A stretch of DNA of 64,000 nt from Cordylochernes scorpioides (GCA_030710605.1 CP092870.1:12419408-12483407); one strand, 5' to 3'; shown: positions 9,562 through 20,845, counted from the stretch's first letter. Made by a program: numbers and translations. Notes: generated from the sequence alone by a model not told the origin.

Positions 9562-10915
9562 TTTTGAAAATGAATGTTTACAGCCATAGTTTATTTGGAA
9601 TATCAGTAAAAGAAAGCTAAGCATAGTTTAAAAATGAATTTTTGCAGCATAATGTGGTAGTAGTTTATTAAAGTGAAAATTCTATATGTGTTCTATATTA
9701 GGGTCATATAGAAAAATGCAGCTCATGCATTTCCTCAGAATAGAGTTCATTCGTGCCTTAGCGGCGTTTGGTTTCCATAGGAACAAACTCATCAAGTTGC
9801 GGTGGAGAGAGGCAATAAACATTCCATAAACGGCGACAGAGTTACCTCGACTCAAGGTGACGGGAAGTTCAGAGTAGGCTGACATGGAAGTAGAAACTAG
9901 AAGTACCAAGTGGCCAATCACTGAGGTGGTATACAACTCAACGATACTCTCTCTATAGACACTACATCAATAATGGGAGGGAGGACATGTAGCCTACCAA
10001 TAGTATCCGACTAACATGTAGAAATGGACATGTATCCTGCCGTTCTACCTTGTACCAAGGTTTCTTTCTTTAGGAAAGAACATTTCTTCAAGCAGCTCTT
10101 TTGATACTCGCTAGCGATACTTATGGATCACTTAGAAAGGCCCTAAGCTACGAATTTAAAATCCTCCTTCTATTAAATTGATTCAGAGTTAATAAAATAC
10201 AAGATTCGAGTAACTCTCAAGAAAAATTTGAATGTTTTCACTTTTTTCTCATTAAGAGTTTCAAATACCATTGAATCATTGATGGTCATTCAATTGCCAG
10301 TACAGTAACTATTTGCCCCGCATGTCCTAGATAGGAAAGACTTTACATAGAGCTGCTATACCCCCGTTTTGTTTCTCAGAGCTGAACTTGTACATGATTG
10401 AAACAGAACAGGATTTATGGGTTTGGGAGATAGAAATAGTAAAGAAAAGATAAATAAAATAGAAGATATCGGGCAGTCGAATGATGACAAATCAACTCTT
10501 GATCAATTTTATCCGATATTTTTGTTGATAAATAAAACATCAAGTTGTGTTTTCCGATAGATAGCAGTTGTGTATTTCAGAAGATGTCAGCACGTTACTT
10601 GTCAGTAGGCAATACTGCCAACTGGTGACAAGAAGACTGTCGTCTCCTCATCAGATCTCGGAACTTGTAAATAAAGTTCTCAGATTTATAAAGCACACCA
10701 CGCTATCGTGGCCTCGGTTCAATGCGGCTCATTTGCATCCATTGTGTGGAGCGACGTGATAAAGTAACAACTCGGAGAGATAGAAGAACACAACTCCAAC
10801 TTCTGAGAACACGGAACACAAATCCAGGTCAAAGCAGCAGAAAAACAACTCTAAACGTGCATTTACATACAACATTTTTCTAGCTTCATTTTACTTAAAG
10901 ACCTCAGCACGGATG
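9562..10915. other. No gene recognised
   Basis: About 1.35 kb of unique-looking DNA. Open frames up to 84 aa show no domain signal. Confidence 0.4.
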
Positions 10916-11142
10916 TACACTAATGAACAAAACTTAAGGAAGTTGTACCTTTTTGCATGTATATCGGGATTCAGGCAATAACTTTTAAAGATATTTGATA
11001 CACACACCACACACACAATGACCTTTATTGAAGACATACGAGATAACCAAGTGTGAATAAAATTGTGACTCCGTCTCCTTAAAAAATAAATAAAGGCGAC
11101 ATAAAAGACTTTCTACTTCGCTAAGTTTTGTCCATGAGTGTA
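10916..11142. mobile_element. Tc1/mariner-like MITE, best-preserved copy
   Basis: 227 bp with ends TACACTAATGAACAAAACTT and TAAGTTTTGTCCATGAGTGTA, TA target motifs, and the family's internal block (CCTTTATTGAAGACATACGAGATAACC region). A CA microsatellite has expanded inside it. Confidence 0.75.
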
Positions 11143-11966
11143 TATCCCGAGAAAAAATCACGTACAAAATCTGATTTCATAATAAGAATTTATCTACGTT
11201 AAATCAAGTAGTAATTTGCGAATATATTCATTTATCCTTGATCATTTGAGAATATCTGTAGACCAAATATACATGGGCAATCTAACCTGTTTACAATGAC
11301 TTCTTCATTTAAATTTACATACAATCAATGTCTCATCAAACATTTATTCTCAAAAATAGGATAACTTACTCACTCGAACCAGCCAAGTAAGTGACCTAAA
11401 ACACTTTAACACCATTACTCAACGCTATCTCAACAAATGAAAATAGACAATAGTGCTATTATTAACTATTATGTGTTATCTTTGCTACAACAATGTTTAT
11501 AGTTTGGCTCGTCGTTTCATAAGCCTCTAGCCATTTTGCTTAGAAAGAGTTGATAACCAACGAGCAACGCCCTCTAAACTACTCAAGTCGGAATTGTTGT
11601 TGCTGTTTCTTATCCCCTTGTGCAAAGTTACACGAATTCCATGAGTGATCTCATAGAATGGGGTGTAGGGATGCAGCTTTCGTTGATCATGATACCATGA
11701 TCCAGGCACATATATAATAGTTGAATGATTTGATATTCCTTGCAGACGGTTATAGCCATCTCCACGGACAGTTCTCCCGCCAAGACAAATGTGTTCATTC
11801 CTGGTGAAATAGGATGCGCCTATACATTCCATTTGTACTAATCCTCATGTTCCATGGTTCGTTCAAACATCTACTTCTAACGCAAGAAAATCTCCATCTA
11901 CTCAGGGTTAAAGTTTTGTTTAACATTTTTTATACGTAAATTAAATTTAATTGCCATATATCGTTA
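11143..11966. other. No gene recognised
   Basis: Contains a 101-aa minus-strand frame (11527-11832) with mixed composition but no motif I can place. No repeats seen. Confidence 0.35.
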
Positions 11967-12151
11967 AAATTTTACACAAATAAGTTTACTGGGAATGCGT
12001 TTCTTTAAAATATCATCAAATATTATCTCTACAGACCTTACTTCAATGATACTTTCAATAACTCATATCATTGAAGTAAGGTCTGTAGAGATAATATTTG
12101 ATGATATTTAAAAGAAACGCATTGACAGTAAACTTATTTGAGTAAAATTTT
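11967..12151. mobile_element. Foldback MITE with ~85-bp arms
   Basis: 11967-12051 and 12066-12151 are near-perfect reverse complements around a 14-base loop, differing at only a few positions (for example GGGAATGC versus GTCAATGC when aligned). It is non-coding, and no target duplication was identified. Confidence 0.8.
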
Positions 12152-12327
12152 GTATACGTGTTTTTAAAACGATTATACATACTTTATATTGACATTGAGA
12201 ATGTAACAAAAAGAGCATTATAAATAAAGCTCAGCTTATTTTTGCATTGCTTTATTCAATTATCAAATGCGTGTACCAATTCGATACAATCAGAGCTTCA
12301 AGTTCCAACCTTGATCATATAGACCAG

Positions 12328-12480
12328 GGATCAGCAAACTGCGGTTTGTGAGCCACATGTGGCTCTTTGGATGTGAAGTTCTTTATATAGTTCCATATGC
12401 AAATATTATTTATGCGAGTACTATTTATTGTTGACAAGAAAACTTTTTGTGGCTCTTTAAAAACTTTGAAATTTTTAATT
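12328..12480. mobile_element. hAT-like MITE fragment
   Basis: CAGGGATCAGCAAACTGCGG followed by GAGCCACATGTGGCTCTTT matches the remembered CAGNGGTCNNCAAAC-type terminus with a subterminal GAGCC-GGCTC hairpin. A second TGTGGCTCTTTAAA lies near 12450. Only one end is clear. Confidence 0.45.
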
Positions 12481-12514
12481 TTTAATTTTTGACTCTTCCG
12501 ACTTTCGCCAATTT

Positions 12515-12735
12515 TTTTTTTTTTTTTTTATCTACCATACCGCTTCTTTAGAGATCTAATACTGTATTGAACGATACTGGTTTGGTAGATTAAATTGACA
12601 AAACCGCTGGGAGGGTTCACCACTCATGAGCCAAGCCCTCCCAATATATTTTCCATCACAGTAAGGGCAGTAGAAGTTTGATTTATTTTTGAAAAGAAAC
12701 ATTCGCGTTTTAATGTCTTCATACGTTATAGATAG
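12515..12735. mobile_element. Mutator-like foldback arm, diverged copy
   Basis: Contains the family's arm in order: ACCGCTTCTTTAGAGATCT, TAGATTAAATTGACAAAACC, GCTGGGAGGGTTCACCACTC, GAGCCAAGCCCTCCC, CAGTAAGGGCAGTAGAAG and AGAAACATTCGCG. The partner arm is absent. Confidence 0.7.
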
Positions 12736-13219
12736 ATATCGTGTTATATTGATTTTTAATAATTATATATACTAAATATTTGATATTATATAACTGTATA
12801 ACCCTACCAAATATCTACCCGGCCACAAAACTCCTCCCTCCCACGACCCGGGGTGGGCGGCCGCTCACACCAGGTAATGACCGAGCGGCGGCGAGAGAAC
12901 GAGAAAAAAAAAAAAAAAAAAAGAAGAGCTAAAAAAGAAAAGAACACGTTTCCAACAAAGACAGGTATCATCTGGTGCCGAGCGGGATTAAGTGAAGGGT
13001 CGCTTGCTTCCTTGTACATAATTCTCTCAGAGGGCAATTTGCTCGTACTGGCCGCGCTCTTAAATAAGGAAGAGCCGTGGCCTGATCTTTGCATTATTGG
13101 ATCACTTAGAGGACGTTAGGTTTATGCTAGCTTTTTTGTTGGATATAGGTTCGTAACACAAAGCAATAACGCGCCATCTATACATATAAAATAAAAGGAT
13201 TTAAAAGCGCGAATGTTTC

Positions 13220-13559
13220 TGTTCCAGCCTTACATATGCAAAATTGTTGAAATTTACTTTTGTAATTATTGTTAAATTATGTAAATTTTAGACATGTATA
13301 TAATCTTGATTTTTAGAAAATAAAAGCAGTTATTAAGTATACGTGGTTGAGTCATTAGAGTTGGTGAGACAAGAGTTATAAAAGGTATACGTGGTTGAGT
13401 CATTAGAGTTAGTAAGACGAGACAATAGCAGTTATTCAAGTTTAAATGAGTTATAGTTAGCTCGCTGAGTTAAGAAGCATATAATTAAAACCAGCGTTAA
13501 AATAAGAACTTGGCGGTGATTCCTCCTTAGTGCCAGGAGGCCAAAGCCAGTTCGATTCA
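13220..13559 (+). repeat. BEL 5' LTR
   Basis: 340 bp, TGTTCCAGCC...TTCGATTCA. Contains AATAAA near its first third and two copies of the GTATACGTGGTTGAGTCATT block. The pair with 18574-18913 shows no difference by eye. Confidence 0.9.
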
Positions 13560-13635
13560 TGGTCCCTCAAGAGCCTGATTAGGATTTGAAACAGAAGAAA
13601 TTTAAGCAGAAACTCAGTGAGAATACAATTGCAAA

Positions 13636-16401
13636 ATGTCTCGAGACGAAAGGATCCTCCAAAGAAAGTTAAGTTGTCAGATAAGGAGAATTGATGGATT
13701 TATTGAAAGTGTGGATTCAATTATTGAGGCAGGTGAAAGAATACGCTTAGAAATAATGGGTGAAGAATTAAAGGAGATCAAAGAGAAAATTGAGAAACTC
13801 TACGACGAGCTGTTTTCTTTGGATGAAGTTGATATAGATAAAGAAAGTGAGGCATATGATGGTTCAATGAACAAGATTGGAAGCTTGAGGGTAAAAATAG
13901 AAAATGAGAGAAAACTCAAAGACAAACTGGCGGACATAAAGCCAAATGGCTCTCAGGCAAATATAAAATTGCCTCAATTTGACTTACCGATATATGATGG
14001 AGATATAGGCAATTGGATCAACTTCAAAGAGCTATTCCTCACCACCATCGATGCACATCCAGGGTTAACTAATATACAGAAGTTACAATATTTGAATTCA
14101 GCAGTAAAAGGCGAAGCGGCCAGATTAATAAGGGGTTTCCCTTTACTAAGTGAAAATTATGGCCAAGCATGGAGTACACTGTTATCAAGATATGATAACC
14201 CGAGAGAGCTAGCTTATGCCCAGGTGTCAAAAATCTTTTCTCTCCGGGCAATTAAGAATCCATCGGCAAAGTGTCTCCATGAATTCATGGATGTTTGTAA
14301 TGAAGCCATAAGAAACTTAGAAACGCTGGAATTGAAGAGAAATCAATTAGTGGATGTGATCCTGGTGCACTTCCTCCAGCAGAAGTTGAGTGAAAATCTA
14401 AGGTTGGATTGGGAACTGTCAGTGGACAACACTCTTCCTTCTTATGACAAGTTCATAGCGTTTATTTCCAGACATGCAAGAAGCATGTCTTGTGCTGTCA
14501 GGGAATGTTCAAAAAGGGAAGAAACCACCGGATCGAGATTTCCCAAATGCCAAAGCTACGGGATGCTAATTGAGAAATCGGACACTTGCATATTATGCAA
14601 ATCTAAGCATCATCCACTATACATGTGCAGCTTATTTTGCAAAATGCCTTTAAAAGAAAAATTAAATGTAGTAAAAGGTCATAAATTGTGCTTCAATTGC
14701 TTGAGGAAAGGCCATTTCTCATGGAATTGTAGGCTGAACCAACGATGCAAAGTATGCAAGGGAAAGCACCACACGATGATTCATTATGATAAACCGAGCA
14801 CGGAAGGCGCTTCGGCCCAAGTTGAGAACACAACTCCGAAGGAACATGAAAGTGCTATCAATTTAACGAATACTCAACAGGCAAACTGCAATGATAGCCA
14901 CGTACTACTCGCAACGGCTAGAATCAAGATAAAAAATGGACTCGGAAAGTTATGCACCTGCAGAGCCCTACTGGACAGCGGTTCCCAAGTCACCATGATA
15001 ACAAAAGGATGCTGCGAAAGATTGGGACTTGTCCAAAGGAAATCAGATCGGATGATTATAGGGGTTGGAAACACACCAGTGCAGCATTCTTCATCGACAG
15101 TAAGTGTGACATTTTGTCCACTGAATAATTCTGAGGAATTCTCGGTGGAGGCAGTAGTCACGGGAGTGCTCACTTCAAAAATTCCGAACTTCAGGTTAAA
15201 AGACCCTAATTGGCCAACTTTGAAGAGCCTCAAATTGGCAGACCCAGAGTTCTACATACAAGCCCCAATAGATATGATATTGGGAGCAGATATATACACT
15301 GAACTTATGTTGAATGGCTCTATATCTATCGGAGAAGGATTGCCAATGGCTATTAATACAAGACTAGGTTGGGTACTTCTAGGAAAACTCATGGGAACAT
15401 CGGAGAGTAATACAGAAGTCTGTAACCTGAGTTTACAATCTGAACCAGAACTAGAATTCGTAATGAAAAGATTCTGGGAAATTGAATCTGTGCCGTCACC
15501 GGATCTTTGTACACAGGACGAAGATTGTGAAAGGTTATTTTCGAATAACCATGGCAGAGATAGCCATGGAAGGTATTGGGTAAAATTGCCATTCAGACAA
15601 CATCGACCGATTCTGGGTGAATCAAGAGAAAAAGCTTTAAGAAGGTTCCTTTCGTTGGAAGGAAAATTGTGTAAGAATGTGAAATTATATGACCAATACC
15701 GGGGATTCATGAAGGAATATGAACACTTAAACCACATGGAAAGAGTCCCAATTGCAGAAGTGAAGCGAGAATTGTGCAGATGCTATTACATGCCTCATCA
15801 TCCAGTAATTAGAGAGCAATCCACTACAACAAAAATGAGAGTTGTGTTTGATGCATCAGCTAAATCTGAAAATAATGTTTCTTTAAATCAAGTTTTGCAC
15901 AAGGGACCAAAAATTCAACAGGATGTATTTTTCATTCTCCTCAGATTCAGAACGTATCCTGTCGCCATAACTGCTGATATAGAAAAGATGTACCGCCAGA
16001 TAAGAATTCATCCAGAAGATGCGGACTATCAGAGGATATTGTGGAGACCATCGCCAGAAGAGCCTGTGGTGGACTATCGACTGCTGACTGTTACCTATGG
16101 TACAACTTCGGCTCCATTTTTGGCAATGAGAACATTACAACAGTTAGCAGAAGATGAAGGCCAAAATTATCCTGAGGCTTCTAGGGTGACCTTGAATGAT
16201 TTCTATGTCGATGATCTGCTAACAGGAGCTCAAACGATTGCTGAAACCAAAGAACTAATAGACCAATTAAAGGACTTAATGAAAAAGGGAGGGTTTCACT
16301 TAAGAAAGTGGAATTCAAATTGCCACGAGATAGTGTCTCATGTCGAGGAAATGAACGAAGAGAAGAAAATTAACATGGAGAAGTGGAACAGGCTGGGATG
16401 A
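13636..16401 (+). CDS. BEL/Pao polyprotein, gag-protease-RT part
   Basis: 921 codons from an ATG in good context (AAAATGTC) 76 bases after the 5' LTR. Domains in order: N-terminal coiled-coil-like charged region (1-100), DUF1759-type gag (about 105-265, LPIYDGDIGNWINFKELF), Cys/His zinc knuckles (about 316-330 and 350-385), aspartic protease with LLDSGSQVTMI (about 445), and RT with MRVVFDASAKSENNVSLNQ (about 735) and the YVDDLLTG catalytic motif (about 857). Soon after, the usual RT connection segment is missing and the frame stops at TGA 16399-16401, just where the conserved W-D-E-H block begins in another frame. The product would be gag, protease and a truncated RT. Confidence 0.88.
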   Translation: MSRDERILQRKLSCQIRRIDGFIESVDSIIEAGERIRLEIMGEELKEIKEKIEKLYDELFSLDEVDIDKESEAYDGSMNKIGSLRVKIENERKLKDKLADIKPNGSQANIKLPQFDLPIYDGDIGNWINFKELFLTTIDAHPGLTNIQKLQYLNSAVKGEAARLIRGFPLLSENYGQAWSTLLSRYDNPRELAYAQVSKIFSLRAIKNPSAKCLHEFMDVCNEAIRNLETLELKRNQLVDVILVHFLQQKLSENLRLDWELSVDNTLPSYDKFIAFISRHARSMSCAVRECSKREETTGSRFPKCQSYGMLIEKSDTCILCKSKHHPLYMCSLFCKMPLKEKLNVVKGHKLCFNCLRKGHFSWNCRLNQRCKVCKGKHHTMIHYDKPSTEGASAQVENTTPKEHESAINLTNTQQANCNDSHVLLATARIKIKNGLGKLCTCRALLDSGSQVTMITKGCCERLGLVQRKSDRMIIGVGNTPVQHSSSTVSVTFCPLNNSEEFSVEAVVTGVLTSKIPNFRLKDPNWPTLKSLKLADPEFYIQAPIDMILGADIYTELMLNGSISIGEGLPMAINTRLGWVLLGKLMGTSESNTEVCNLSLQSEPELEFVMKRFWEIESVPSPDLCTQDEDCERLFSNNHGRDSHGRYWVKLPFRQHRPILGESREKALRRFLSLEGKLCKNVKLYDQYRGFMKEYEHLNHMERVPIAEVKRELCRCYYMPHHPVIREQSTTTKMRVVFDASAKSENNVSLNQVLHKGPKIQQDVFFILLRFRTYPVAITADIEKMYRQIRIHPEDADYQRILWRPSPEEPVVDYRLLTVTYGTTSAPFLAMRTLQQLAEDEGQNYPEASRVTLNDFYVDDLLTGAQTIAETKELIDQLKDLMKKGGFHLRKWNSNCHEIVSHVEEMNEEKKINMEKWNRLG

Positions 16402-16468
16402 GCATATTCCGAACGAAATCAAGGAAAGGTGGAATAATTTTAGAGCCGAATTACTAAAATTAGGGGAG

Positions 16469-18604
16469 TTGGGTATCCCAAGATACGTATGGGCATGTGA
16501 AGGGGATCGAGATGTTCAGCTCCACGGATTTTGTGACGCGTCAAGTGTAGCTTATTCGGCTGTGTGCTACTTGAGAACAGTCTCTCTGGATGGACAAGTC
16601 CATATATCAATGCTTGCAGCAAAAACCAGAGTTGCCCCATGTAAGTCTCTAACTCTACCAAGATTGGAATTGTGCGCTGCTCTCCTCCTGTCTCAGCTCT
16701 ACAGATCTGTTGTTGATTCATTGAAGATTGATATTGGCAGGACATATTTGTGGTCAGATTCTCAGATCTCATTGAGTTGGATCAAATCAGATCCTAGCAG
16801 ATGGAAGACCTTTATACACAATAGAGTTGTGAAAATACAGCAACTGTCTGATAGAAACTCATGGCGTCATGTGTCTGGGAAGGATAATCCCGCCGATTGT
16901 GCCTCTAGGGGAATAATGCCTGCTGCGTTATCTGGACATACACTGTGGTGGCAAGGACCGACTTGGTTGAAAGATAACCACTTTGTTCAGAATCAGGATA
17001 ATTGCTATGGCCGAGAATGCCATGAGGAAGAAAAAGTAGCCTTAGCTTGCCAGTCCCGAGTTTCAGTCTGTCCAGAGGTTGTAACAAAATATTCCACTTT
17101 TAACAAGACGAGGCGAATCATAGCCTGGTGTTTGAGATTCATCACTAATTGTCGGGTGTCGCTGAAGAAAAGAGAAATTGGAACATTATCAAAGAAGGAA
17201 TTAGAAAATGCAGTGATTAGGATTGTTGGATGGATTCAGGAGGACGAATTCGGAGAAGAAATGCAGGATCTAAGAAATACGGGACATGCTTCAAGAAAAA
17301 GTAGAATTTTGCAGCTTAATCCTTTTATAGATGCAACTGGGATGTTAAGAGTAGGAGGAAGGATTCAGTTCGCGAATGTAGGCCCTGATCAAAAATTCCC
17401 ACTGTTATTACCGAAAAATCATCACTTTACCAACTTAATAATACTTCATTTTCACACGAGATATTTGCATGCTGGTCCACAGCTGGTCTTATCTCTAATA
17501 AGAAATAGTTATTGGATCATGGGAGGTAGAGACATTGTAAGAAGAATCATTAAACAGTGTATAACCTGCTTCAGATTCAGGGCAAAAACTGCAGTACAAA
17601 TTATGGGGAATTTGCCTGCTGATAGAGTAAATCCATCAAGACCGTTTGCCAAGACTGGAGTCGATTTGGCAGGACCTTACGAACTAAAACCAAGTCTGAC
17701 TAGATCGAAGGGGACGATCAAATGCTATGTGATTCTCTTTGTGTGTTTTTCGGTCAAGGCAATTCATTTGGAAATGGTAACTAGTCTCTCGACCAGTTCA
17801 TTCATTGCAGCTCTCAGGAGGTTTATATCTCGTAGAGGAAAACCATCAAAAATTTACTCAGACAATGGAACGAACTTCAAAGGAACCGAAAGCTTCATGA
17901 AGAAACAATATAAAATTATGAATTCAAAGGAAACTAAAGACTTTTTAGCAGAAGAGTTTATAGAGTGGCATTTCATTCCTCCATCAGCTCCACACTTTGG
18001 AGGACTTTGGGAGGCAAACATCAAATGCTTAAAGGGTCATCTGAGCAAGGTAATAAAGTCATCACTTTTAAATAGTGAGGAATTCATCACACTACTCTGT
18101 CAAGTTGAGGCTTGCCTTAATTCAAGACCGTTAGTAGAATTAAGTCCCGACCCTAACGATCTTCGGGCTTTGACTCCGGGACATTTCTTGATTGGCTCCC
18201 CTCTGATTGAGGACCCAGGATTGCAAAATTATGAGCAAGGAGATTTGCGGTCAAGATGGAATCTGGTACAAAGTCTGAGGAACTCGTTCTGGTCAAGATG
18301 GACAAGAGAGTACATCAACTCTTTGCAACAGAGAAATAAATGGAGGTTGTCACAAGACAATTTGAAGCCTAATCAGTTAGTGCTAATAAAAGAAGATAAC
18401 CTTCCACCTCTAAAATGGCGTCTGGCCAGGATCCTCGAGGTATATCCGGGCTCTGACCAGAAGGTGCGAGTTGCCCAAGTTCGGGCTGCTACCGGAGTCT
18501 ACCTACGACCTATTACGAAGTTGGCTCCGCTTCCCTTCAAATCTGAACCAGGGTTCAGCGGCCGGGGGGAGTATGTTCCAGCCTTACATATGCAAAATTG
18601 TTGA
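16469..18604 (+). CDS. BEL/Pao polyprotein, RNase H-integrase part
   Basis: The frame is open from about 16385, upstream of the first ATG at 16469, so the coding segment continues the polyprotein after a frame change. It contains the RNase H-like region (HGFCDASSVAYSAVCYLR, LPRLELCAALLLSQL), an H-H-C-C zinc-binding region (LHFHTRYLHAG, CITCF), the integrase core with Asp (TGVDLAGPY), Asp (YSDNGTNFKG) and Glu (GGLWEANIK), and the BEL-type C-terminal domain (ALTPGHFLIGSPL). It ends 31 bases inside the 3' LTR. As a separate ORF it has no obvious translation start signal. Confidence 0.85.
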   Translation: MGIPRYVWACEGDRDVQLHGFCDASSVAYSAVCYLRTVSLDGQVHISMLAAKTRVAPCKSLTLPRLELCAALLLSQLYRSVVDSLKIDIGRTYLWSDSQISLSWIKSDPSRWKTFIHNRVVKIQQLSDRNSWRHVSGKDNPADCASRGIMPAALSGHTLWWQGPTWLKDNHFVQNQDNCYGRECHEEEKVALACQSRVSVCPEVVTKYSTFNKTRRIIAWCLRFITNCRVSLKKREIGTLSKKELENAVIRIVGWIQEDEFGEEMQDLRNTGHASRKSRILQLNPFIDATGMLRVGGRIQFANVGPDQKFPLLLPKNHHFTNLIILHFHTRYLHAGPQLVLSLIRNSYWIMGGRDIVRRIIKQCITCFRFRAKTAVQIMGNLPADRVNPSRPFAKTGVDLAGPYELKPSLTRSKGTIKCYVILFVCFSVKAIHLEMVTSLSTSSFIAALRRFISRRGKPSKIYSDNGTNFKGTESFMKKQYKIMNSKETKDFLAEEFIEWHFIPPSAPHFGGLWEANIKCLKGHLSKVIKSSLLNSEEFITLLCQVEACLNSRPLVELSPDPNDLRALTPGHFLIGSPLIEDPGLQNYEQGDLRSRWNLVQSLRNSFWSRWTREYINSLQQRNKWRLSQDNLKPNQLVLIKEDNLPPLKWRLARILEVYPGSDQKVRVAQVRAATGVYLRPITKLAPLPFKSEPGFSGRGEYVPALHMQNC

Positions 18605-18913
18605 AATTTACTTTTGTAATTATTGTTAAATTATGTAAATTTTAGACATGTATATAATCTTGATTTTTAGAAAATAAAAGCAGTTATTAAGTATACGTGG
18701 TTGAGTCATTAGAGTTGGTGAGACAAGAGTTATAAAAGGTATACGTGGTTGAGTCATTAGAGTTAGTAAGACGAGACAATAGCAGTTATTCAAGTTTAAA
18801 TGAGTTATAGTTAGCTCGCTGAGTTAAGAAGCATATAATTAAAACCAGCGTTAAAATAAGAACTTGGCGGTGATTCCTCCTTAGTGCCAGGAGGCCAAAG
18901 CCAGTTCGATTCA
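18574..18913 (+). repeat. BEL 3' LTR
   Basis: 340 bp, same length and sequence by eye as 13220-13559, preceded by the polypurine tract GGGGGGAG and followed by the target duplication GTTTC. Confidence 0.9.
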
Positions 18914-19682
18914 GTTTCTTTTATACATAAAACGAACTTCTACTGTCCTTACTGCGAAGAAAAAATATATTGGGAGGGCTTGGCTCATCAGTGGTGAACC
19001 CTCCCAGCGGTTTCGCCAATTTAATCCACCAGACCGCTTCTCAGAGCTCTAATATTGTATTGGATCATTCTGCTTTTATATGCTACACTGATAAAAATAC
19101 ACATATAAAAGCAGAATGATCCAATACAATATTAGAGCTCTGAGAAGCGGTCTGGTGGATTAAATTGGCGAAACCGCTGGGAGGGTTCACCACTGATGAG
19201 CCAAGCCCTCCCAATATATTTTTTCTTCGCAGTAAGGACAGTAGAAGTTCGTTTTATGTATAAAAGAAACATTCGCGCTTTTAAATCCTTTTATTTTATA
19301 TGTATAGATGGCGCGTTATTGCTTTGTGTTAATTTATTCCTAATGGCCTTGTCTTTATAGTTTGCTGAAGAGCATTGCTCGAAGCAAATATTTGAATATA
19401 ATTCTACTGACCTATAAGCTTATGTCCATAGTTTACTTGAAAACCATTTCTAAGATTCCATCCTTCAGTGTAGCATATAAAAGCAGAATGATCCAATACA
19501 ATATTAGAGCTCTGAGAAGCGGTCTGGTGGATTAAATTGGCGAAACCGCTGGGAGGGTTCACCACTGATGAGCCAAGCCCTCCCAATATATTTTTTCTTC
19601 GCAGTAAGGACAGTAGAAGTTCGTTTTATGTATAAAAGAAACATTCGCGCTTTTAAATCCTTTTATTTTATAGGTTCGTAAC

Positions 19683-19850
19683 GTGTGGCCACTAGACACG
19701 CGTCGAACCTGTAGGCTGTTGTTGGGATCTGTGCTACCTTGAGTATAGGAGCTCCATCAATGCTTCCTTCCTGTTGTGAATCTGTATAAGACTGGAGTTC
19801 TTAATAAATCTGCGTGTGTGATATAGGGTGGTATAATTGTAATGAGAATT
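19683..19850. repeat. Dispersed repeat shared with 44150-44310
   Basis: Shares GGCCACTAGACACGCGTCG (with changes), TGTTGTTGGG, ATGCTTCCTTCCTGTTGTGA, CTGTATAAGACTGG and CTTAATAAATCTGCGTGTG with the second copy. An AATAAA followed by a GT-rich end is reminiscent of a solo LTR or a polyadenylated retroelement end. The family is unknown. Confidence 0.5.
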
Positions 19851-20642
19851 ATCGCACAAAACACATGGGTGTGTCTGTGAGAACATAGGAATAATAGAAA
19901 CCATATACAAGTGTTGGAATAACGAAAGTCACATTGCGAATATCGCTAAATAAATTTCGATAAAAATTGGTGGATGAGTGGTGTAAACTGTCAATTATCA
20001 ACAGCCATGTTTTTTACAGGAGCAGCGATTCCATCCATTGTTAGCAGATACATTTTATCCAAAATTACATTTTCACCAAACGACTGCATTTAGTAAGATA
20101 CATTTCAACAAATTATTCAATGATATGATTTAAATAGTTTCGTAAAAGAATAACTCGTACTTTTGTTTCGTTTCTGGACAAATAGAAAAGTTGAAAATTG
20201 TTTTGTATTCTCAATTTCTGAAGATGCTCATTGTCTCCTATAAAAAAAATCGGAGAGAAACCTGGCCATTTGGGCAAATTTGACCAAATCGGACGACTTC
20301 TCAAGTCCCTTGTTCAATCTGGTGATATTGAAGCTGACCCGCCGGACTTTCCAAGTTGCCCAAGCTGGTGTGGAAGCACTCTACTGACCGAATGAACTGG
20401 TCAATAGATGGTTCAACACAAGGGAGGGAGATTTTCCTTGCGAAGATAAGGTTTAGTGTAGTAGAGTTAGCTGTATGAGCTCGGGTGTAGCAGACGTGAG
20501 GGGAGAATGTGCATGAAGACGACGTTCAGAGGCCAGCTGCCTACCTCACGATGTGGATTTGTGATTCTATTTTTGGATAGTTTAGTTACGCCTTTTGTTT
20601 TTGTGTGTCAAGTTACTTTTTGAGAATGTTTTAAATACAAGG
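19851..20642. other. No gene recognised
   Basis: No domain-bearing frame and no repeat recognised before the minisatellite. Confidence 0.4.
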
Positions 20643-20845
20643 TATATATACGCAGATATACGACGTGTGAGTACATATACGGCGTGTAAGCACATAAACG
20701 TACATACACGACGTGCAACTACATATATTCGTACATACACGACGTGCAACTACATATATTCGTACATACACGACGTGCAACTACATATATTCGTACATAC
20801 ACGACGTGCAACTACATATATTCGTACATACACGACGTGTAACGA
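20643..20845. repeat. 31-bp minisatellite
   Basis: About four clean units of ACGACGTGCAACTACATATA plus TTCGTACATAC, preceded by related degenerate units. Built from the same ACG(A/G)CGTG(T/C)AA-type word as the larger array at 20976-21862. Confidence 0.85.

Larger units (their letters stand above)
13220..18913 (+). mobile_element. BEL/Pao LTR retrotransposon, recent but defective
   Basis: 5,694 bp bounded by two 340-bp LTRs (13220-13559 and 18574-18913) that look identical, each TG...CA, with a GTTTC target duplication at 13215-13219 and 18914-18918. The primer-binding site begins TGGTCCCTCAAGAGCC right after the 5' LTR, and the polypurine tract GGGGGGAG lies just before the 3' LTR. The coding region is gag-protease-RT in one frame, and RNase H-integrase in another. 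A lesion at the join means this copy cannot make a full polyprotein. Confidence 0.92.
13158..19672. mobile_element. Mutator-like foldback element with nested BEL
   Basis: Left end ACAAAGCAATAACGCGCC and right end CCTTTTATTTTATA are flanked by GGTTCGTAAC on both sides (13148-13157 and 19673-19682), a 10-bp target duplication as in Mutator-like elements. Arms carry a conserved GGGAGGG-CCCTCCC hairpin. This copy has an extra inverted arm: the left arm (13158-13219 plus 18914-19083), its full reverse complement (19104-19327, including the left terminal bases), a central part, then the normal right arm (19475-19672). The BEL element 13220-18913 interrupts the left arm. Confidence 0.8.

Noticed and set aside
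11527-11832. 101-aa minus-strand ORF
   Set aside because: Composition looks ordinary for a protein, but there is no motif, splice context or repeat support.
16469-16469. Independent start codon for the BEL RNase H-integrase ORF
   Set aside because: Coding similarity extends upstream of this ATG in the same frame, so it is an internal methionine of a frameshifted polyprotein.
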